Notes: generated by a model from the letters alone, not told the origin. A stretch of DNA of 64,000 nucleotides from Streptomyces ambofaciens ATCC 23877 (GCF_001267885.1 NZ_CP012382.1:2963001-3027000); one strand, 5' to 3'; counted from the first letter of the stretch, positions 29,081 to 38,102 are shown. A program made the numbers and translations.

Positions 29081-29608
29081 CTACGGGATGACCACCACGG
29101 GCCGCTGCGCCCGCTTGGCGAGGCGCCCGGCGACGGAGCCGAAGAGCCGGCCCACCAGGCCGTGGCTCGACCCGACCACGATGGCGTCCGCCTCGTACTC
29201 CCGGCCCACCTCCTCGAGCTCGTGGCAGATGTCTCCGCCGCGCTCGACCAGGATCCAGGGCACCTCGGAGAGGTAGTCCGCGCAGGCCAGCTCCAGACCC
29301 AGCACCTCGGTGCGGTGGTCCGGTACGTCGACGAAGACGGGAGGCTCGCAGCCGGCCCACACCGTGGTGGGCAGCCGGTTGGCGACGTGCACGATGACCA
29401 GGCCCGAGCCGAGCCGGCACGCCATGCCGATGGCGTAGGCGAGGGCGCGCTCACTGGACGTGGAGCCGTCGAAGCCCACGACGACACCGTGCTTGAAGGC
29501 GGGGTCGCAGGACTGGCGTGGCTCTTCGGCCGCCAGGGGCTCGGCCGCCGTGGGCTCGGCGACGGGCCGCTTGCGGTCCGCGGGTTCGAAGAATGAGTGA
29601 CCGGCCAT
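29081..29608 (-). CDS. universal stress protein
   Basis: A 175-residue single-domain UspA protein with a 45-residue extension at the N-terminus rich in Pro/Glu/Ala. The domain starts GVVVGFDGSTSSERALAYA and ends SSHGLVGRLFGSVAGRLAKRAQRPVVVIP. The nucleotide loop is G-x2-G-x3-G-S, three residues shorter between the second and third Gly than the common ATP-binding form, so ATP binding should not be assumed. Start MAGHSFFEP (29608) is chosen over the longer open frame. It converges on glmS. Confidence 0.9.
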   Translation of the reverse strand: MAGHSFFEPADRKRPVAEPTAAEPLAAEEPRQSCDPAFKHGVVVGFDGSTSSERALAYAIGMACRLGSGLVIVHVANRLPTTVWAGCEPPVFVDVPDHRTEVLGLELACADYLSEVPWILVERGGDICHELEEVGREYEADAIVVGSSHGLVGRLFGSVAGRLAKRAQRPVVVIP

Positions 29609-29901
29609 GGCTGTCTCGGCGTTTTTATCCTCTATGGGGGACAACAGGGAGCGGCGGAGCTGTGTCCGGGAATGGTCTTTCCAAGCCCATACCCCCAAGG
29701 GTACGGGGCCACGCCTCCTTCGCCCGGATCCCGCGGTTGGTCCGCCGCGGGGTTCACCGGAGCATGCACGAGGGGCGCCCGTAACGCAATGGTTGCTGCG
29801 CTGTACAGGCGGTTTGCGCGGGATTCAACTGTCCGTGATCAGTCGTGACCCACGCGCCTCCCGGGCGTTGATCTCCGTGCCACCAGCCCCAGGGAGCACG
29901 C
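29609..29901. other. intergenic region, divergent promoters
   Basis: This 293-base stretch separates the leftward universal stress gene from a rightward small membrane protein gene. I see no supported gene, RNA or strong hairpin in it. Both promoters must lie here. Confidence 0.5.
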
Positions 29902-30252
29902 ATGTCCGGACCGCACCACCCCACCGAGCCGGCGCCTGGGGCGGCCGGCCCCGCGGCCGCCGCGCCGCCCCGGGACGGCGTCACCGATCTGGTCCGCTGG
30001 GCGGCGTTCAGCTGCTTCCTCGTCCCGGTGGTGCTCCTCTGGTACGGCGCCTCCTTGGCCGGCACCGCCGGCACGGCCCTGGGTCTGGCCGCCGTCACCG
30101 GCGCCTGCCGCCTGCTGCTGCGCCGGTCCGCACGGGTCGCGGCCCGGCCGGCGGGCCCGGACTCCGCGCCGCGGGCCGGCCACCGGCACCGCGCCGCACC
30201 GCCCGCACGCAGGGGCGGACGGCACGCAGGGGAAAACACACCGGTCGGCTGA
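29902..30252 (+). CDS. small membrane protein upstream of adpA, function unknown
   Basis: A 116-residue protein. A Pro/Ala-rich N-terminus is followed by two adjacent hydrophobic segments (AAFSCFLVPVVLLWYGASLA and TAGTALGLAAVTGACRLLL, residues about 33-73) and a basic, Arg/Ala-rich C-terminal tail. This is a two-helix hairpin membrane protein with a presumably cytoplasmic basic tail. AGGGAG lies 6 bases before the ATG. I do not recognise a family. It precedes adpA by 387 bases on the same strand, and a functional link is not shown. Confidence 0.7.
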   Translation: MSGPHHPTEPAPGAAGPAAAAPPRDGVTDLVRWAAFSCFLVPVVLLWYGASLAGTAGTALGLAAVTGACRLLLRRSARVAARPAGPDSAPRAGHRHRAAPPARRGGRHAGENTPVG

Positions 30253-30639
30253 CCGGTTTCCGCGCACGCGCCCGCTCCTTTTCAGCCAACTTCCCAGGGT
30301 GGCTCATCCCTGCCCCTCACCACCCCCCATCCCCCGTTCCACCTGCACGGAAAGGGTCTCAGGGGCCCTGCGCACCCTACGGGGATTGGCCACTGACACA
30401 AGGCGCACTTCCCTGTGGCGCCCCGGAGTGCAACGCTTCGTGATCGACTGCTTCACGCCAAGTTGCCATGTCGACAATGTCCCAAGTGCCGAACCGGCCA
30501 CCTCGGCACGACCGGACACAGTAGATTCGATCTTGACTGTCTACGGCGGGGGACTCGTGCAGGACCGAGGGGAAACGTGCTGGAGCGACAGGCCCGACAA
30601 GTTAGGGGCGCCGCGACCACCGAGGGGGGCTTAGCAGTT
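30253..30639 (+). promoter_or_regulatory. long adpA upstream region
   Basis: A 387-base gene-free region precedes adpA, unusually long for this window, consistent with the heavy control known for adpA/bldH (gamma-butyrolactone receptors, BldD and AdpA itself in studied species). TAGATT at 30522-30527 could be a -10 element, but I cannot define the promoter or any regulator site with confidence. Confidence 0.5.
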
Positions 30640-31830
30640 ATGAGCCACGACTCCACTGCCGCGCCGGAAGCCGCGGCCCGGAAGCTCTCCGGGCGACGCC
30701 GCAAGGAGATCGTCGCAGTGCTGCTGTTCAGCGGCGGTCCCATCTTCGAGAGTTCCATACCGCTGTCGGTGTTCGGGATCGACCGCCAGGACGCCGGCGT
30801 ACCGCGCTACCGACTACTGGTGTGCGCCGGTGAGGAGGGACCCCTGCGGACCACAGGGGGACTGGAACTCACCGCGCCCCAGGGGCTGGAGGCGATCTCC
30901 CGCGCCGGGACGGTCGTCGTACCCGCCTGGCGATCGATCACCTCGCCGCCACCCGAGGAAGCCCTCGACGCCCTGCGTAGGGCGCACGAGGAGGGCGCAC
31001 GCATCGTCGGCCTGTGCACCGGCGCGTTCGTGCTGGCGGCGGCCGGGCTGCTCGACGGCCGGCCCGCCACCACGCACTGGATGTACGCGCCGACGCTGGC
31101 CAAGCGCTATCCGTCGGTCCACGTCGATCCGCGCGAGCTGTTCGTGGACGACGGGGACGTGCTGACGTCGGCGGGCACGGCCGCGGGCATCGACCTGTGC
31201 CTGCACATCGTGCGCACCGACCACGGCAACGAGGCGGCCGGTGCGCTGGCCCGCCGCCTGGTGGTGCCGCCGCGCCGCGCGGGCGGCCAGGAGCGCTACC
31301 TCGACCGGTCTTTACCGGAGGAGATCGGCGCCGACCCGCTCGCCGAGGTCGTCGCCTGGGCTCTGGAGCACCTCCACGAGCAGTTCGACGTGGAGACGCT
31401 GGCGGCCCGCGCGTACATGAGCCGCCGCACCTTCGACCGCCGGTTCCGTTCGCTGACCGGCAGCGCGCCGCTGCAGTGGCTCATCACCCAGCGGGTCCTC
31501 CAGGCGCAGCGCCTCCTGGAGACGTCGGACTACTCGGTCGACGAGGTCGCGGGCCGCTGCGGCTTCCGCTCGCCGGTCGCCCTGCGCGGCCACTTCCGCC
31601 GGCAGCTCGGCTCGTCACCGGCCGCCTACCGGGCCGCCTACCGGGCGCGCCGCCCCCAGGGCGACCGTCCGGTGGACCCGGAGTCCGGCGCCGAGGCGGC
31701 CTCCCGGGTCCCCGCCCCGCCCGAGGCCGCGGCCCTGCCGCCGGAAAGCGCGGTCCCGTACCAGACCCGCCGCACGGCACCGCCGATGCCGGCGGCGGGG
31801 AGCCTGCCGGGGCAACGCAGCGCACCCTGA
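30640..31830 (+). CDS. adpA: AdpA, central AraC-family developmental regulator
   Basis: A 396-residue pleiotropic activator of morphological development and secondary metabolism (bldH in S. coelicolor). An N-terminal DJ-1/PfpI-like dimerisation domain (residues about 25-195; IVGLCTGAFVLAAAGLLDG) is joined to two AraC-type HTHs (about 235-335; DVETLAARAYMSRRTFDRRF and SVDEVAGRCGFRSPVALRGH). The C-terminal ~60 residues are Pro/Ala-rich. Leu225, in the inter-domain linker at 31312-31314, is encoded by TTA, so translation should depend on the bldA tRNA. GAGGGGGG lies about 10 bases before the ATG. AdpA is known to activate many genes, reportedly including the neighbouring oligoribonuclease gene. 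Confidence 0.97.
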   Translation: MSHDSTAAPEAAARKLSGRRRKEIVAVLLFSGGPIFESSIPLSVFGIDRQDAGVPRYRLLVCAGEEGPLRTTGGLELTAPQGLEAISRAGTVVVPAWRSITSPPPEEALDALRRAHEEGARIVGLCTGAFVLAAAGLLDGRPATTHWMYAPTLAKRYPSVHVDPRELFVDDGDVLTSAGTAAGIDLCLHIVRTDHGNEAAGALARRLVVPPRRAGGQERYLDRSLPEEIGADPLAEVVAWALEHLHEQFDVETLAARAYMSRRTFDRRFRSLTGSAPLQWLITQRVLQAQRLLETSDYSVDEVAGRCGFRSPVALRGHFRRQLGSSPAAYRAAYRARRPQGDRPVDPESGAEAASRVPAPPEAAALPPESAVPYQTRRTAPPMPAAGSLPGQRSAP

Positions 31831-32404
31831 CGTGACGCAGCACCCGCCGGACGGGCCCACCGGGCCCGTCCGGCACCCCGGCCTCGTGGGGCACCCCGGC
31901 CGCGTGGGGCACCCCGGCCTCGTCGGGCACCGGCCCGTCCGGCCCGCCAGGCACCCGGCCCGTCCGGCACCTCGACCCGTCAGGTGCGCCTGGGCCCGCC
32001 CAGCACCTCGGCCTCGTCGGACACCCCGGCCTCGTGGGGCACCCCGGCCTCGTGGGGCACCGGCCCGTCCGGCCCGTCCAGCACCTGACCCGTCCGGCGC
32101 GCCTGGGTCCGTGCAGCACCTCGACCCGTCCGGCGCCTCGGGCCCGCCCGGCACCCCGCATCTCCTGATGCCGCATACGCCCTGGTGGGACGCAGCCCCT
32201 CCCTCGGCCTGCCCGGCCCGCTCCGCGGCGCGCCCCGGGATCGGAGGGCGCGGCCGGCCCGGGGACGGACGGGGCCGTCCGGGCGTGAGGCCGTCCGGTC
32301 CTCAAGGCCGTCCGGTCCGCGGTCGGGCCGGGGGCGAGGCCTCGGGCGAGGCCGACACCGACGCCGGGGGACCGGACCGCGGACACCGGCCGTAGGGTGT
32401 CCGC
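31831..32404. other. gene-free region between adpA and orn
   Basis: A 574-base stretch. Its first ~300 bases are the degenerate repeat array described separately; the remaining ~240 bases before orn are G+C-rich and would hold the orn promoter. Open frames on the complementary strand here are made of the repeat (recurrent Gly-Cys-Pro-Thr-Arg-Pro) and are not supported as genes. Confidence 0.6.
31861..32165. repeat. degenerate ~18-bp tandem repeat array downstream of adpA
   Basis: Repeats of the form GGCACCCCGGCCTCGTGG and variants (GGCACCGGCCCGTCC..., AGCACCTCGGCCTCGTCG) follow one another over about 300 bases. The run CTCGTGGGGCACC...GGCACCGGCCCGTCCGG recurs about 150 bases later, suggesting a longer duplicated block. 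It starts 30 bases after the adpA stop. Confidence 0.85.
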
Positions 32405-33007
32405 ATGAACGATCGCATGGTGTGGATCGACTGCGAGATGACCGGCCTCTCGCTGTCCGACGACGCGCTCATCGAGGTTGCCGCCCTCGTCACCGACTCC
32501 GAGCTGAACATCCTCGGCGAGGGTGTCGACATCGTCATCCGTCCGCCGGAGCGGGCGCTGGAGACGATGCCGGAGGTGGTGCGTCAGATGCACACCGCGT
32601 CCGGCCTGCTCGCCGAGCTCGACGGCGGCACCACCCTCGCGGACGCCGAGGCGCAGGTCCTCGCGTACGTGCGCGAACACGTGAAGGAACCGGGCAAGGC
32701 CCCGCTGTGCGGCAACTCCGTCGGCACCGACCGCGGCTTCCTGCTGCGGGACATGTCCACGCTGGAGAGCTACCTCCACTACCGGATCGTCGACGTCTCC
32801 TCGATCAAGGAGCTGGCCCGCCGCTGGTACCCGCGGGCGTACTTCAACAGCCCCGAGAAGAACGGCAACCACCGCGCGCTCGCCGACATCCGCGAGTCCA
32901 TCGCCGAGCTGCGCTACTACCGGGAGGCCGTCTTCGTACCGCAGCCGGGCCCCGACTCCGACACCGCGAAGGCGATCGCCGCCAAGCACGTGGTGCCCGC
33001 CCCGTAG
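32405..33007 (+). CDS. orn: oligoribonuclease
   Basis: A 200-residue DEDDh 3'-5' exonuclease that degrades the shortest RNA fragments and linear c-di-GMP breakdown products. The first motif is WIDCEMTGL with Asp9 and Glu11. The middle Asp is in [15 protein letters not shown], and the final motif [12 protein letters not shown] supplies His and Asp. The segment [15 protein letters not shown] is typical. In S. coelicolor orn is needed for normal growth and development and follows adpA, as here. Confidence 0.96.
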   Translation: MNDRMVWIDCEMTGLSLSDDALIEVAALVTDSELNILGEGVDIVIRPPERALETMPEVVRQMHTASGLLAELDGGTTLADAEAQVLAYVREHVKEPGKAPLCGNSVGTDRGFLLRDMSTLESYLHYRIVDVSSIKELARRWYPRAYFNSPEKNGNHRALADIRESIAELRYYREAVFVPQPGPDSDTAKAIAAKHVVPAP

Positions 33008-33026
33008 GGGCGCCGGCCCGGCGCCC
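33008..33026 (+). terminator. possible terminator after orn
   Basis: GGGCGCCGG and its exact complement are separated by one base directly after the orn stop codon. The effective hairpin would be a ~7-bp stem with a 5-base loop. Modest support only. Confidence 0.4.
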
Positions 33027-33128
33027 GGCGGCGCCGGGAAAGGCTGGCGCGAGCACCCCTTCGGACCCTGTACACTTTTTCTCAGCCGGTCGGGGAAGCC
33101 CGCCACGCGGGATTCCAGCACCGGCCTT

Positions 33129-33202
33129 GGTGGGTGTAGCTCAGTTGGTAGAGCACCTGGTTGTGGTCCAGGTGGCCGCGGGTTCAAGTCCCGTCACTCA
33201 CC
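33129..33202 (+). tRNA. tRNA-His (anticodon GTG)
   Basis: A cloverleaf is readable. The 7-bp acceptor stem is GTGGGTG/CACTCAC with the extra G-1 paired to discriminator C73, the hallmark of tRNA-His. The D arm begins TAGCTCAGTTGGTAGAGC, the anticodon loop is TTGTGGT with anticodon GTG, and the T loop is TTCAAGT. CCA is not encoded. A strong hairpin follows. Confidence 0.97.
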
Positions 33203-33208
33203 CTGAAC

Positions 33209-33248
33209 GATCAGCCGGTGCCCCTCGGAAGAGGGGCACCGGCTGATC
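33209..33248 (+). terminator. terminator after tRNA-His
   Basis: A perfect 18-base-pair stem beginning GATCAGCCGGTGCCCCTC with a GGAA tetraloop starts 6 bases after the tRNA. It can also stop transcription arriving from the convergent cebR gene. Confidence 0.92.
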
Positions 33249-33304
33249 GCGTTGACGGGCCGGCGGGGCCGCACGGCACCCCGTGCCGCCCCGCTCCCCC
33301 ACCC

Positions 33305-34360
33305 TCACGACGACCTGCGCTCCACCAGCTCCGTCGCCAGCACCACCTGATGCCGGTCCAGCCCGCGCGAGACCGCCGGCCGACGGTCCGCGATCTCGGC
33401 CAGCAGCAGGTCGATCATCGCGCGGCCCATCTCCTCGATGGGCTGGCGCACGCTGGTCAGCGGCGGCTCCATGTGACGGGCGATGGCCGAGTCGTCGTAG
33501 CCGACCAGAGCCACGTCGTCCGGGATGCGACGGCCCGCCTCGCGCAGGACCTGACCGGCGCCGGCCGCGGTGACGTCCGAGGCGGCGAAGACCGCGTCCA
33601 CGTCGGGGCGGCGGCGCAGCAGCTCCGCCATGGCGCGGCGCCCGCCCTCCTCGGTGAAGTCCCCCGCCTCGATCAGCCCCTCGTCCGGCTCGTGCCCCGC
33701 GTCGCGCAGCGCCTCCCGGTAGCCGTCGACGCGCCGCTGGGCGCCGTAGACGTCGAGGCGGCCGGTGATGTGCGCTATGCGGTGGCGCCCCCGGGCCAGC
33801 AGGTGCTCCACGGCCGAGCGGGCGCCGCCGTAGTTGTCCGAGTCCACCGACGCCAGCGACTCCGCGGCCGAGCGCGGGCCGCTGATCACCGCGGGGATCT
33901 CCAGCTGGGACAGCAGGTCGGGCAGCGGGTCGTCGGCGTGCACCGAGACCAGCAGCACGCCGTCCACCCGGTGCGCCGCCAGGTACTGGGCGAGGCGCTG
34001 CCGCTCCCGGTCGCTGCCCGCGAAGATCAGCAGCAGCTGCATCTCGGTGTCGGACAGCTCGGAACCGACACCCTTCAGCATGTCCGAGAAGTACGGCTCC
34101 GCGAAGAAACGCGTCTCCGGCTCGGGGACGACCAGCGCGATCGCGTCCGTGCGGTTGGCGGCCAGGGCGCGGGCCGCCGTGTTCGGGACGTAGCCGAGCT
34201 CCGCGACCGCCGCCTCGACGGCCGCCCGGGTCGCGTCGCTGACCCGGGGAGAGCCGTTGATCACCCGGGAGACCGTGCCGCGGCCGACGCCCGCCCGTGC
34301 CGCCACCTCTTCGAGGGTGGGCCGGCCACCGCTCCGCCCACGCGCTCCGTGGCTTGCCAT
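33305..34360 (-). CDS. cebR: LacI-family repressor of the cellobiose system
   Basis: A 351-residue LacI/GalR repressor. The HTH and hinge are at residues about 13-65 (PTLEEVAARAGVGRGTVSRV; VPNTAARALAANRTDAIALV). The ligand domain continues to the C-terminus with VDGYREALRDAGHEPDEGL and DVALVGYDDSAIARHMEPPL. It is divergent from cebEFG-bglC. Two copies of the CebR box (TGGGAGCGCTCCCA and one with a single change) sit before cebE and bglC. Cello-oligosaccharides release CebR in characterised streptomycetes. No such box is seen before cebR itself. Confidence 0.94.
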   Translation of the reverse strand: MASHGARGRSGGRPTLEEVAARAGVGRGTVSRVINGSPRVSDATRAAVEAAVAELGYVPNTAARALAANRTDAIALVVPEPETRFFAEPYFSDMLKGVGSELSDTEMQLLLIFAGSDRERQRLAQYLAAHRVDGVLLVSVHADDPLPDLLSQLEIPAVISGPRSAAESLASVDSDNYGGARSAVEHLLARGRHRIAHITGRLDVYGAQRRVDGYREALRDAGHEPDEGLIEAGDFTEEGGRRAMAELLRRRPDVDAVFAASDVTAAGAGQVLREAGRRIPDDVALVGYDDSAIARHMEPPLTSVRQPIEEMGRAMIDLLLAEIADRRPAVSRGLDRHQVVLATELVERRSS

Positions 34361-34724
34361 CGGCTCCGCCTCCCGTCGAGACCCCGCACTCTGCGGCTGG
34401 CCTGGAATTTAACAGGCCGGTCGGGTCTAATGACCGGCTCCGGGCCCGTCACCCGTCGTCGGAAGGTGTCCCATCGCCGCTCGCGGCGTCCAGTTAACAG
34501 GCCGATAACTGAACGGACTTCCTCGCGTCAGCTCCCTTGACACCCCCGCCCGGACCGACGACTCTTCAACACATCACTTGTGGGAGCGCTCCCACACTAC
34601 CTGGCACATACACATCCCGCACGTTCCCCGCCCGAGCCGCAGCGTCGAACGAACCACATGAAGCAGCGGGTCCAACCCAGTAGTTGGCCGGGGGGTCGGC
34701 ACGTCAGGGCAACAGGAGGACGCA
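34361..34724. promoter_or_regulatory. cebR-cebE divergent control region
   Basis: A 364-base gap. Toward cebE there is TTGACA at 34537-34542, followed 18 bases later by a weak -10 candidate and then the CebR box at 34581. Toward cebR there is an inverted repeat GGCCTG-8-CAGGCC at 34399-34418. An 11-base direct repeat TTAACAGGCCG occurs at 34409-34419 and 34494-34504. Confidence 0.6.
34581..34594. promoter_or_regulatory. CebR operator upstream of cebE
   Basis: TGGGAGCGCTCCCA, a perfect palindrome identical to the published CebR-binding box. It lies about 40 bases downstream of the TTGACA element, so it should cover the transcription start of cebEFG. Confidence 0.95.
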
Positions 34725-36050
34725 ATGCGAGCAGCACGCACACGAACCGCCCGCAGAGCGGTGGTCATCGCGGCCGTCGCGTCGCTGGGCGCCGGGCTGC
34801 TGACCGGCTGTGCCGACGACGGCAAGGACGAGGACAACTCTTCCTCGGGCGACAGCAGCGGCAAGACCACCATCACCCTCGGCCTGTTCGGCACCATGGG
34901 CTTCAAGGAGGCCGGGCTCTACGAGGAGTACGAGAAGCTCAACCCGGACATCAACATCGAGGAGACGGTCACCGAGCGGAACGAGAACTACTACCCCGCT
35001 CTGGTCAACCACCTCACCACCGACAGCGGTCTGCAGGACGTCCAGGCCATCGAAGTCGGCAACATAGCCGAGGTGGTCGAGACCCAGGCCGACAAGTTCG
35101 TCGACCTGTCCAAGGTCGAGGGCGTGCAGCCCGGCGGCTGGCTGGACTGGAAGTGGAAGCAGGGCGTCACCAAGGACGGCCAGGCGGTCGGCCTCGGCAC
35201 CGACATCGGCCCGATGGCCATCTGCTACCGCAAGGACCTCTTCGAGAAGGCGGGCCTGCCCACCGCCCGCGACGAGGTCAGCGCGCTGTGGGCCGGCGAC
35301 TGGAAGAAGTTCATCGACGCCGGCGAGAAGTACAAGAAGGGTGCCGGCAAGGACACCTACTTCATGGACTCGCCCGGCGGTCTGATCAACGCCATCCTCG
35401 GCGGCCAGGAGGAGAAGTTCTACGACACCTCCGGCAAGGTCGTCTACAAGACCAACCCCGCCGTCAAGGAGGCCTTCGACCTGACCGCGGAGGCCGCCGA
35501 GAAGGACCTGGTCCAGGCGCAGACCCAGTTCCAGCCGGCCTGGGAGCAGACCATCTCCAACAACCTGTTCGCCACCGTCGCCTGCCCGCCGTGGATGCTC
35601 GGCACCATCAAGGCCAAGTCCCAGCCCGAGGCCGCCGGCCAGTGGGACGTGGCCGCGGCGCCGACGGCCGGCAACTGGGGCGGCTCCTTCCTGGGCGTGC
35701 CCAAGAGCGGCAAGAACGTCGAGGAGGCGCAGAAGTTCGTCGCCTGGCTGACCGCGCCGGAGCAGCAGGCCAAGCTGTTCGCCGTGCAGGGCAGCTTCCC
35801 GAGCTCGCCGGCCGCGCACAAGCTGCCGCAGGTGGCCGGTGCCAAGAACGAGATGACCGGTGACGCGCCGATCGGTGAGATCTTCGCCAAGGCCGCCGAG
35901 TCCATCCCGGCCCAGGTGATCGGCCCGAAGGACCAGATCATCCAGCAGGGTCTGACGGACAACGGCGTCATCCTCGTCACCCAGGGCAAGTCGCCCAAGG
36001 AGGCCTGGGAGAACGCCACCAAGACCATCGACAACAACCTGGAGAAGTGA
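34725..36050 (+). CDS. cebE: cellobiose/cellotriose-binding lipoprotein
   Basis: A 441-residue ABC sugar-binding lipoprotein. The signal peptide has an Arg-rich start (MRAARTRTARRAVVI) and lipobox LLTGC with Cys29. The mature protein has the extracellular solute-binding family 1 fold (FGTMGFKEAGLYEEYEKLNP; YRKDLFEKAGLPTARDEV; PPWMLGTIK). It captures cello-oligosaccharides for import through CebF/CebG with the shared ATPase MsiK, which is encoded elsewhere. It is the first gene of the operon, directly under the CebR box. Confidence 0.95.
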   Translation: MRAARTRTARRAVVIAAVASLGAGLLTGCADDGKDEDNSSSGDSSGKTTITLGLFGTMGFKEAGLYEEYEKLNPDINIEETVTERNENYYPALVNHLTTDSGLQDVQAIEVGNIAEVVETQADKFVDLSKVEGVQPGGWLDWKWKQGVTKDGQAVGLGTDIGPMAICYRKDLFEKAGLPTARDEVSALWAGDWKKFIDAGEKYKKGAGKDTYFMDSPGGLINAILGGQEEKFYDTSGKVVYKTNPAVKEAFDLTAEAAEKDLVQAQTQFQPAWEQTISNNLFATVACPPWMLGTIKAKSQPEAAGQWDVAAAPTAGNWGGSFLGVPKSGKNVEEAQKFVAWLTAPEQQAKLFAVQGSFPSSPAAHKLPQVAGAKNEMTGDAPIGEIFAKAAESIPAQVIGPKDQIIQQGLTDNGVILVTQGKSPKEAWENATKTIDNNLEK

Positions 36051-36055
36051 CCGGA

Positions 36056-37066
36056 ATGACCACCCGGCACGACACCACCGCGCCCCCCGTCAAGGGGGGC
36101 GCGGCCCCGGGCCGGCCGCCCGGTGACGCGGCCTCTCCCGAGGAGGCGAGGAAACGGGCCCGGCTCTCCCGCCGCTGGCAGCGGGACCTGCGCTGGAGCC
36201 CGTACGCCTTCGTCTCCCCGTTCTTCCTGCTCTTCGCGGCCTTCGGCCTGTTCCCGCTGCTCTACACCGGCTGGGCCTCGCTGCACACGGTGGAGCTGAC
36301 CGCGCCCACCGACATGGAGTGGGTGGGCCTGGACAACTTCACCAGGATCTTCGACGACGAGTTCTTCTGGAACGCCGCGAAGAACACGCTGACCATCGGC
36401 ATCATCTCCACGGTGCCGCAGCTGCTGATGGCGATGGGCCTGGCGCACATCCTCAACTACAAGCTGCGCGGCTCCACCTTCTACCGCGTCGTGATGCTGG
36501 CGCCGTACGCGACCTCGATCGCCGCCGCCTCGCTGGTCTTCGTGCTGCTCTTCGGCCGCGACTACGGCATGATCAACTGGGCGCTCGACCTGATCGGTCT
36601 GGACAAGATCGACTGGCAGAGCGACAAGTGGCCGTCCCAGATCGCCGTCTCGTCGATCGTCATCTGGCGCTGGACCGGCTACAACGCGCTGATCTACCTG
36701 GCGGCGATGCAGGCGATCCCGCAGGACCTGTACGAGTCGGCGGCGCTGGACGGTGCCAGCCGGTGGCGGCAGTTCATCCACGTCACGCTGCCCCAGCTGC
36801 GTCCTACGATCCTCTTCACGGTCGTCGTGTCGACCATCGGCGCCTCGCAGCTGTTCGGCGAGCCGCTGCTGTTCGACGCCAACAAGGGCGCCTCGGGCGG
36901 CTCCCAGCACCAGTTCCAGACGCTCGGCCTGTACCTGTACGAGCAGGGCTGGATCAACCAGCACCTGGGCCGCGCCTCCGCGATCGCCTGGACGATGTTC
37001 CTGATCCTCATCGTGATCGGGATCGTCAACTACGTCATCTCGCGCCGGTTGCGCGCCAGTAGTTAA
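36056..37066 (+). CDS. cebF: cellobiose ABC transporter permease
   Basis: A 336-residue MalF-type permease with about six transmembrane helices. The first is SPYAFVSPFFLLFAAFGLFP, and the EAA loop is YESAALDGASRWRQFIHVTLP. A 40-residue hydrophilic N-terminus precedes the first helix. ATG 36056 is preferred (GGAG 11 bases upstream); an overlapping GTG at 36047 is too close to the ribosome site. It forms the channel with CebG. Confidence 0.94.
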   Translation: MTTRHDTTAPPVKGGAAPGRPPGDAASPEEARKRARLSRRWQRDLRWSPYAFVSPFFLLFAAFGLFPLLYTGWASLHTVELTAPTDMEWVGLDNFTRIFDDEFFWNAAKNTLTIGIISTVPQLLMAMGLAHILNYKLRGSTFYRVVMLAPYATSIAAASLVFVLLFGRDYGMINWALDLIGLDKIDWQSDKWPSQIAVSSIVIWRWTGYNALIYLAAMQAIPQDLYESAALDGASRWRQFIHVTLPQLRPTILFTVVVSTIGASQLFGEPLLFDANKGASGGSQHQFQTLGLYLYEQGWINQHLGRASAIAWTMFLILIVIGIVNYVISRRLRASS

Positions 37067-37078
37067 GGAGAACCGGCC

Positions 37079-37990
37079 GTGACGACGACCCTGACGAAAC
37101 CCCCGGCCGAGCCGGTGCCCGAGCCGCCCAGGCGGGGCCGACGCCGGCCCAGGTCGGCCCGGGCCGGCGGCCAGATGCACGCCGGCCCCATCGCGTACAT
37201 CATCCTCGCCCTGTTCACCCTGGGCTCGCTGTTCCCGCTGGTGTGGACGGCGATCGCCGCGTCCCGCGACAACCAGCGGCTGGCCCAGACACCGCCGCCG
37301 TTCTGGTTCGGCGGCAACCTCCTCGACAAGATCGAGATCGCCTGGACCGACGCCAACATGGGCGAGGCGATCCTCAACACCACGATCGTCGCGGGGATCT
37401 CGGCGGTCACCGTCGTCTTCCTGTCGACGATCGCCGGCTTCGCCTTCGCCAAGCTGAAGTTCCGGGGCCGCAACGCGCTGATGCTGACCGTGGTCGGCAC
37501 GATGATGATCCCGCCGCAGCTCAGCATCATTCCGCTGTACATGATGGTGGCCGAGCTGGACTGGACCGACCAGCTCCAGGCGGTGATCTTCCCGTCGCTG
37601 GTCAGCGCGTTCGGTGTGTTCTTCATGCGGCAGTACCTGCTCCAGGCGCTGCCGGACGAGATCATCGAGGCCGCCCGCGTGGACGGCGCCAGCAGCTGGC
37701 GCGTGATCTGGCACGTGGTGTTCCCGGCGGCGCGGCCCGCGATGGCCGTGCTGGGCATGCTGATGTTCGTGCAGGTGTGGAACGACTTCCTGTGGCCGTT
37801 CCTGGTGCTGACGCAGAACGGCAACCCGACCGTGCAGGTGGCGGTGGCGGGCCTCGGCCGCGGCTTCACCCCGGACCAGGCCCTGATCATGGGTGGCGCG
37901 CTGCTCGGCACGCTGCCCCTGCTGCTGGTCTTCGCGATCTTCGGCAAGCAGATCGTGGGCGGCATCATGCAGGGCGCCGTCAAGGGCTGA
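37079..37990 (+). CDS. cebG: cellobiose ABC transporter permease
   Basis: A 303-residue MalG-type permease with six transmembrane helices. The EAA loop is [21 protein letters not shown], and [15 protein letters not shown] follows helix 1. GTG start 37079 has AAGGAG 7 bases upstream. No ATPase gene follows, as usual for ceb operons, which rely on MsiK. The 112-base gap to bglC carries a second CebR site at its end. Confidence 0.94.
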   Translation: MTTTLTKPPAEPVPEPPRRGRRRPRSARAGGQMHAGPIAYIILALFTLGSLFPLVWTAIAASRDNQRLAQTPPPFWFGGNLLDKIEIAWTDANMGEAILNTTIVAGISAVTVVFLSTIAGFAFAKLKFRGRNALMLTVVGTMMIPPQLSIIPLYMMVAELDWTDQLQAVIFPSLVSAFGVFFMRQYLLQALPDEIIEAARVDGASSWRVIWHVVFPAARPAMAVLGMLMFVQVWNDFLWPFLVLTQNGNPTVQVAVAGLGRGFTPDQALIMGGALLGTLPLLLVFAIFGKQIVGGIMQGAVKG

Positions 37991-38089
37991 CACCCCACCC
38001 CCGGGGGCCGGGTCAGCGTTGTCCCGGCCCCGTCCTCCCCCCTCGTCCTTCCCACCCGTCGGTCTTCCACGACCCGTCACGACCTGCTA

Positions 38090-38102
38090 TGGGAGCGCTT
38101 CC

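Noticed and set aside
31861..32165. Possible CRISPR-like array
   Set aside because: The repeats are contiguous and degenerate with no unique spacers of constant length, and no cas genes are near. The Cas4-like nuclease at 49 kb has no Cas1/Cas2 neighbours.
31484..33187. Long minus-strand open frame over adpA-orn
   Set aside because: It is mostly the repeat array read backwards plus antisense of orn; no ribosome site or domain was seen.
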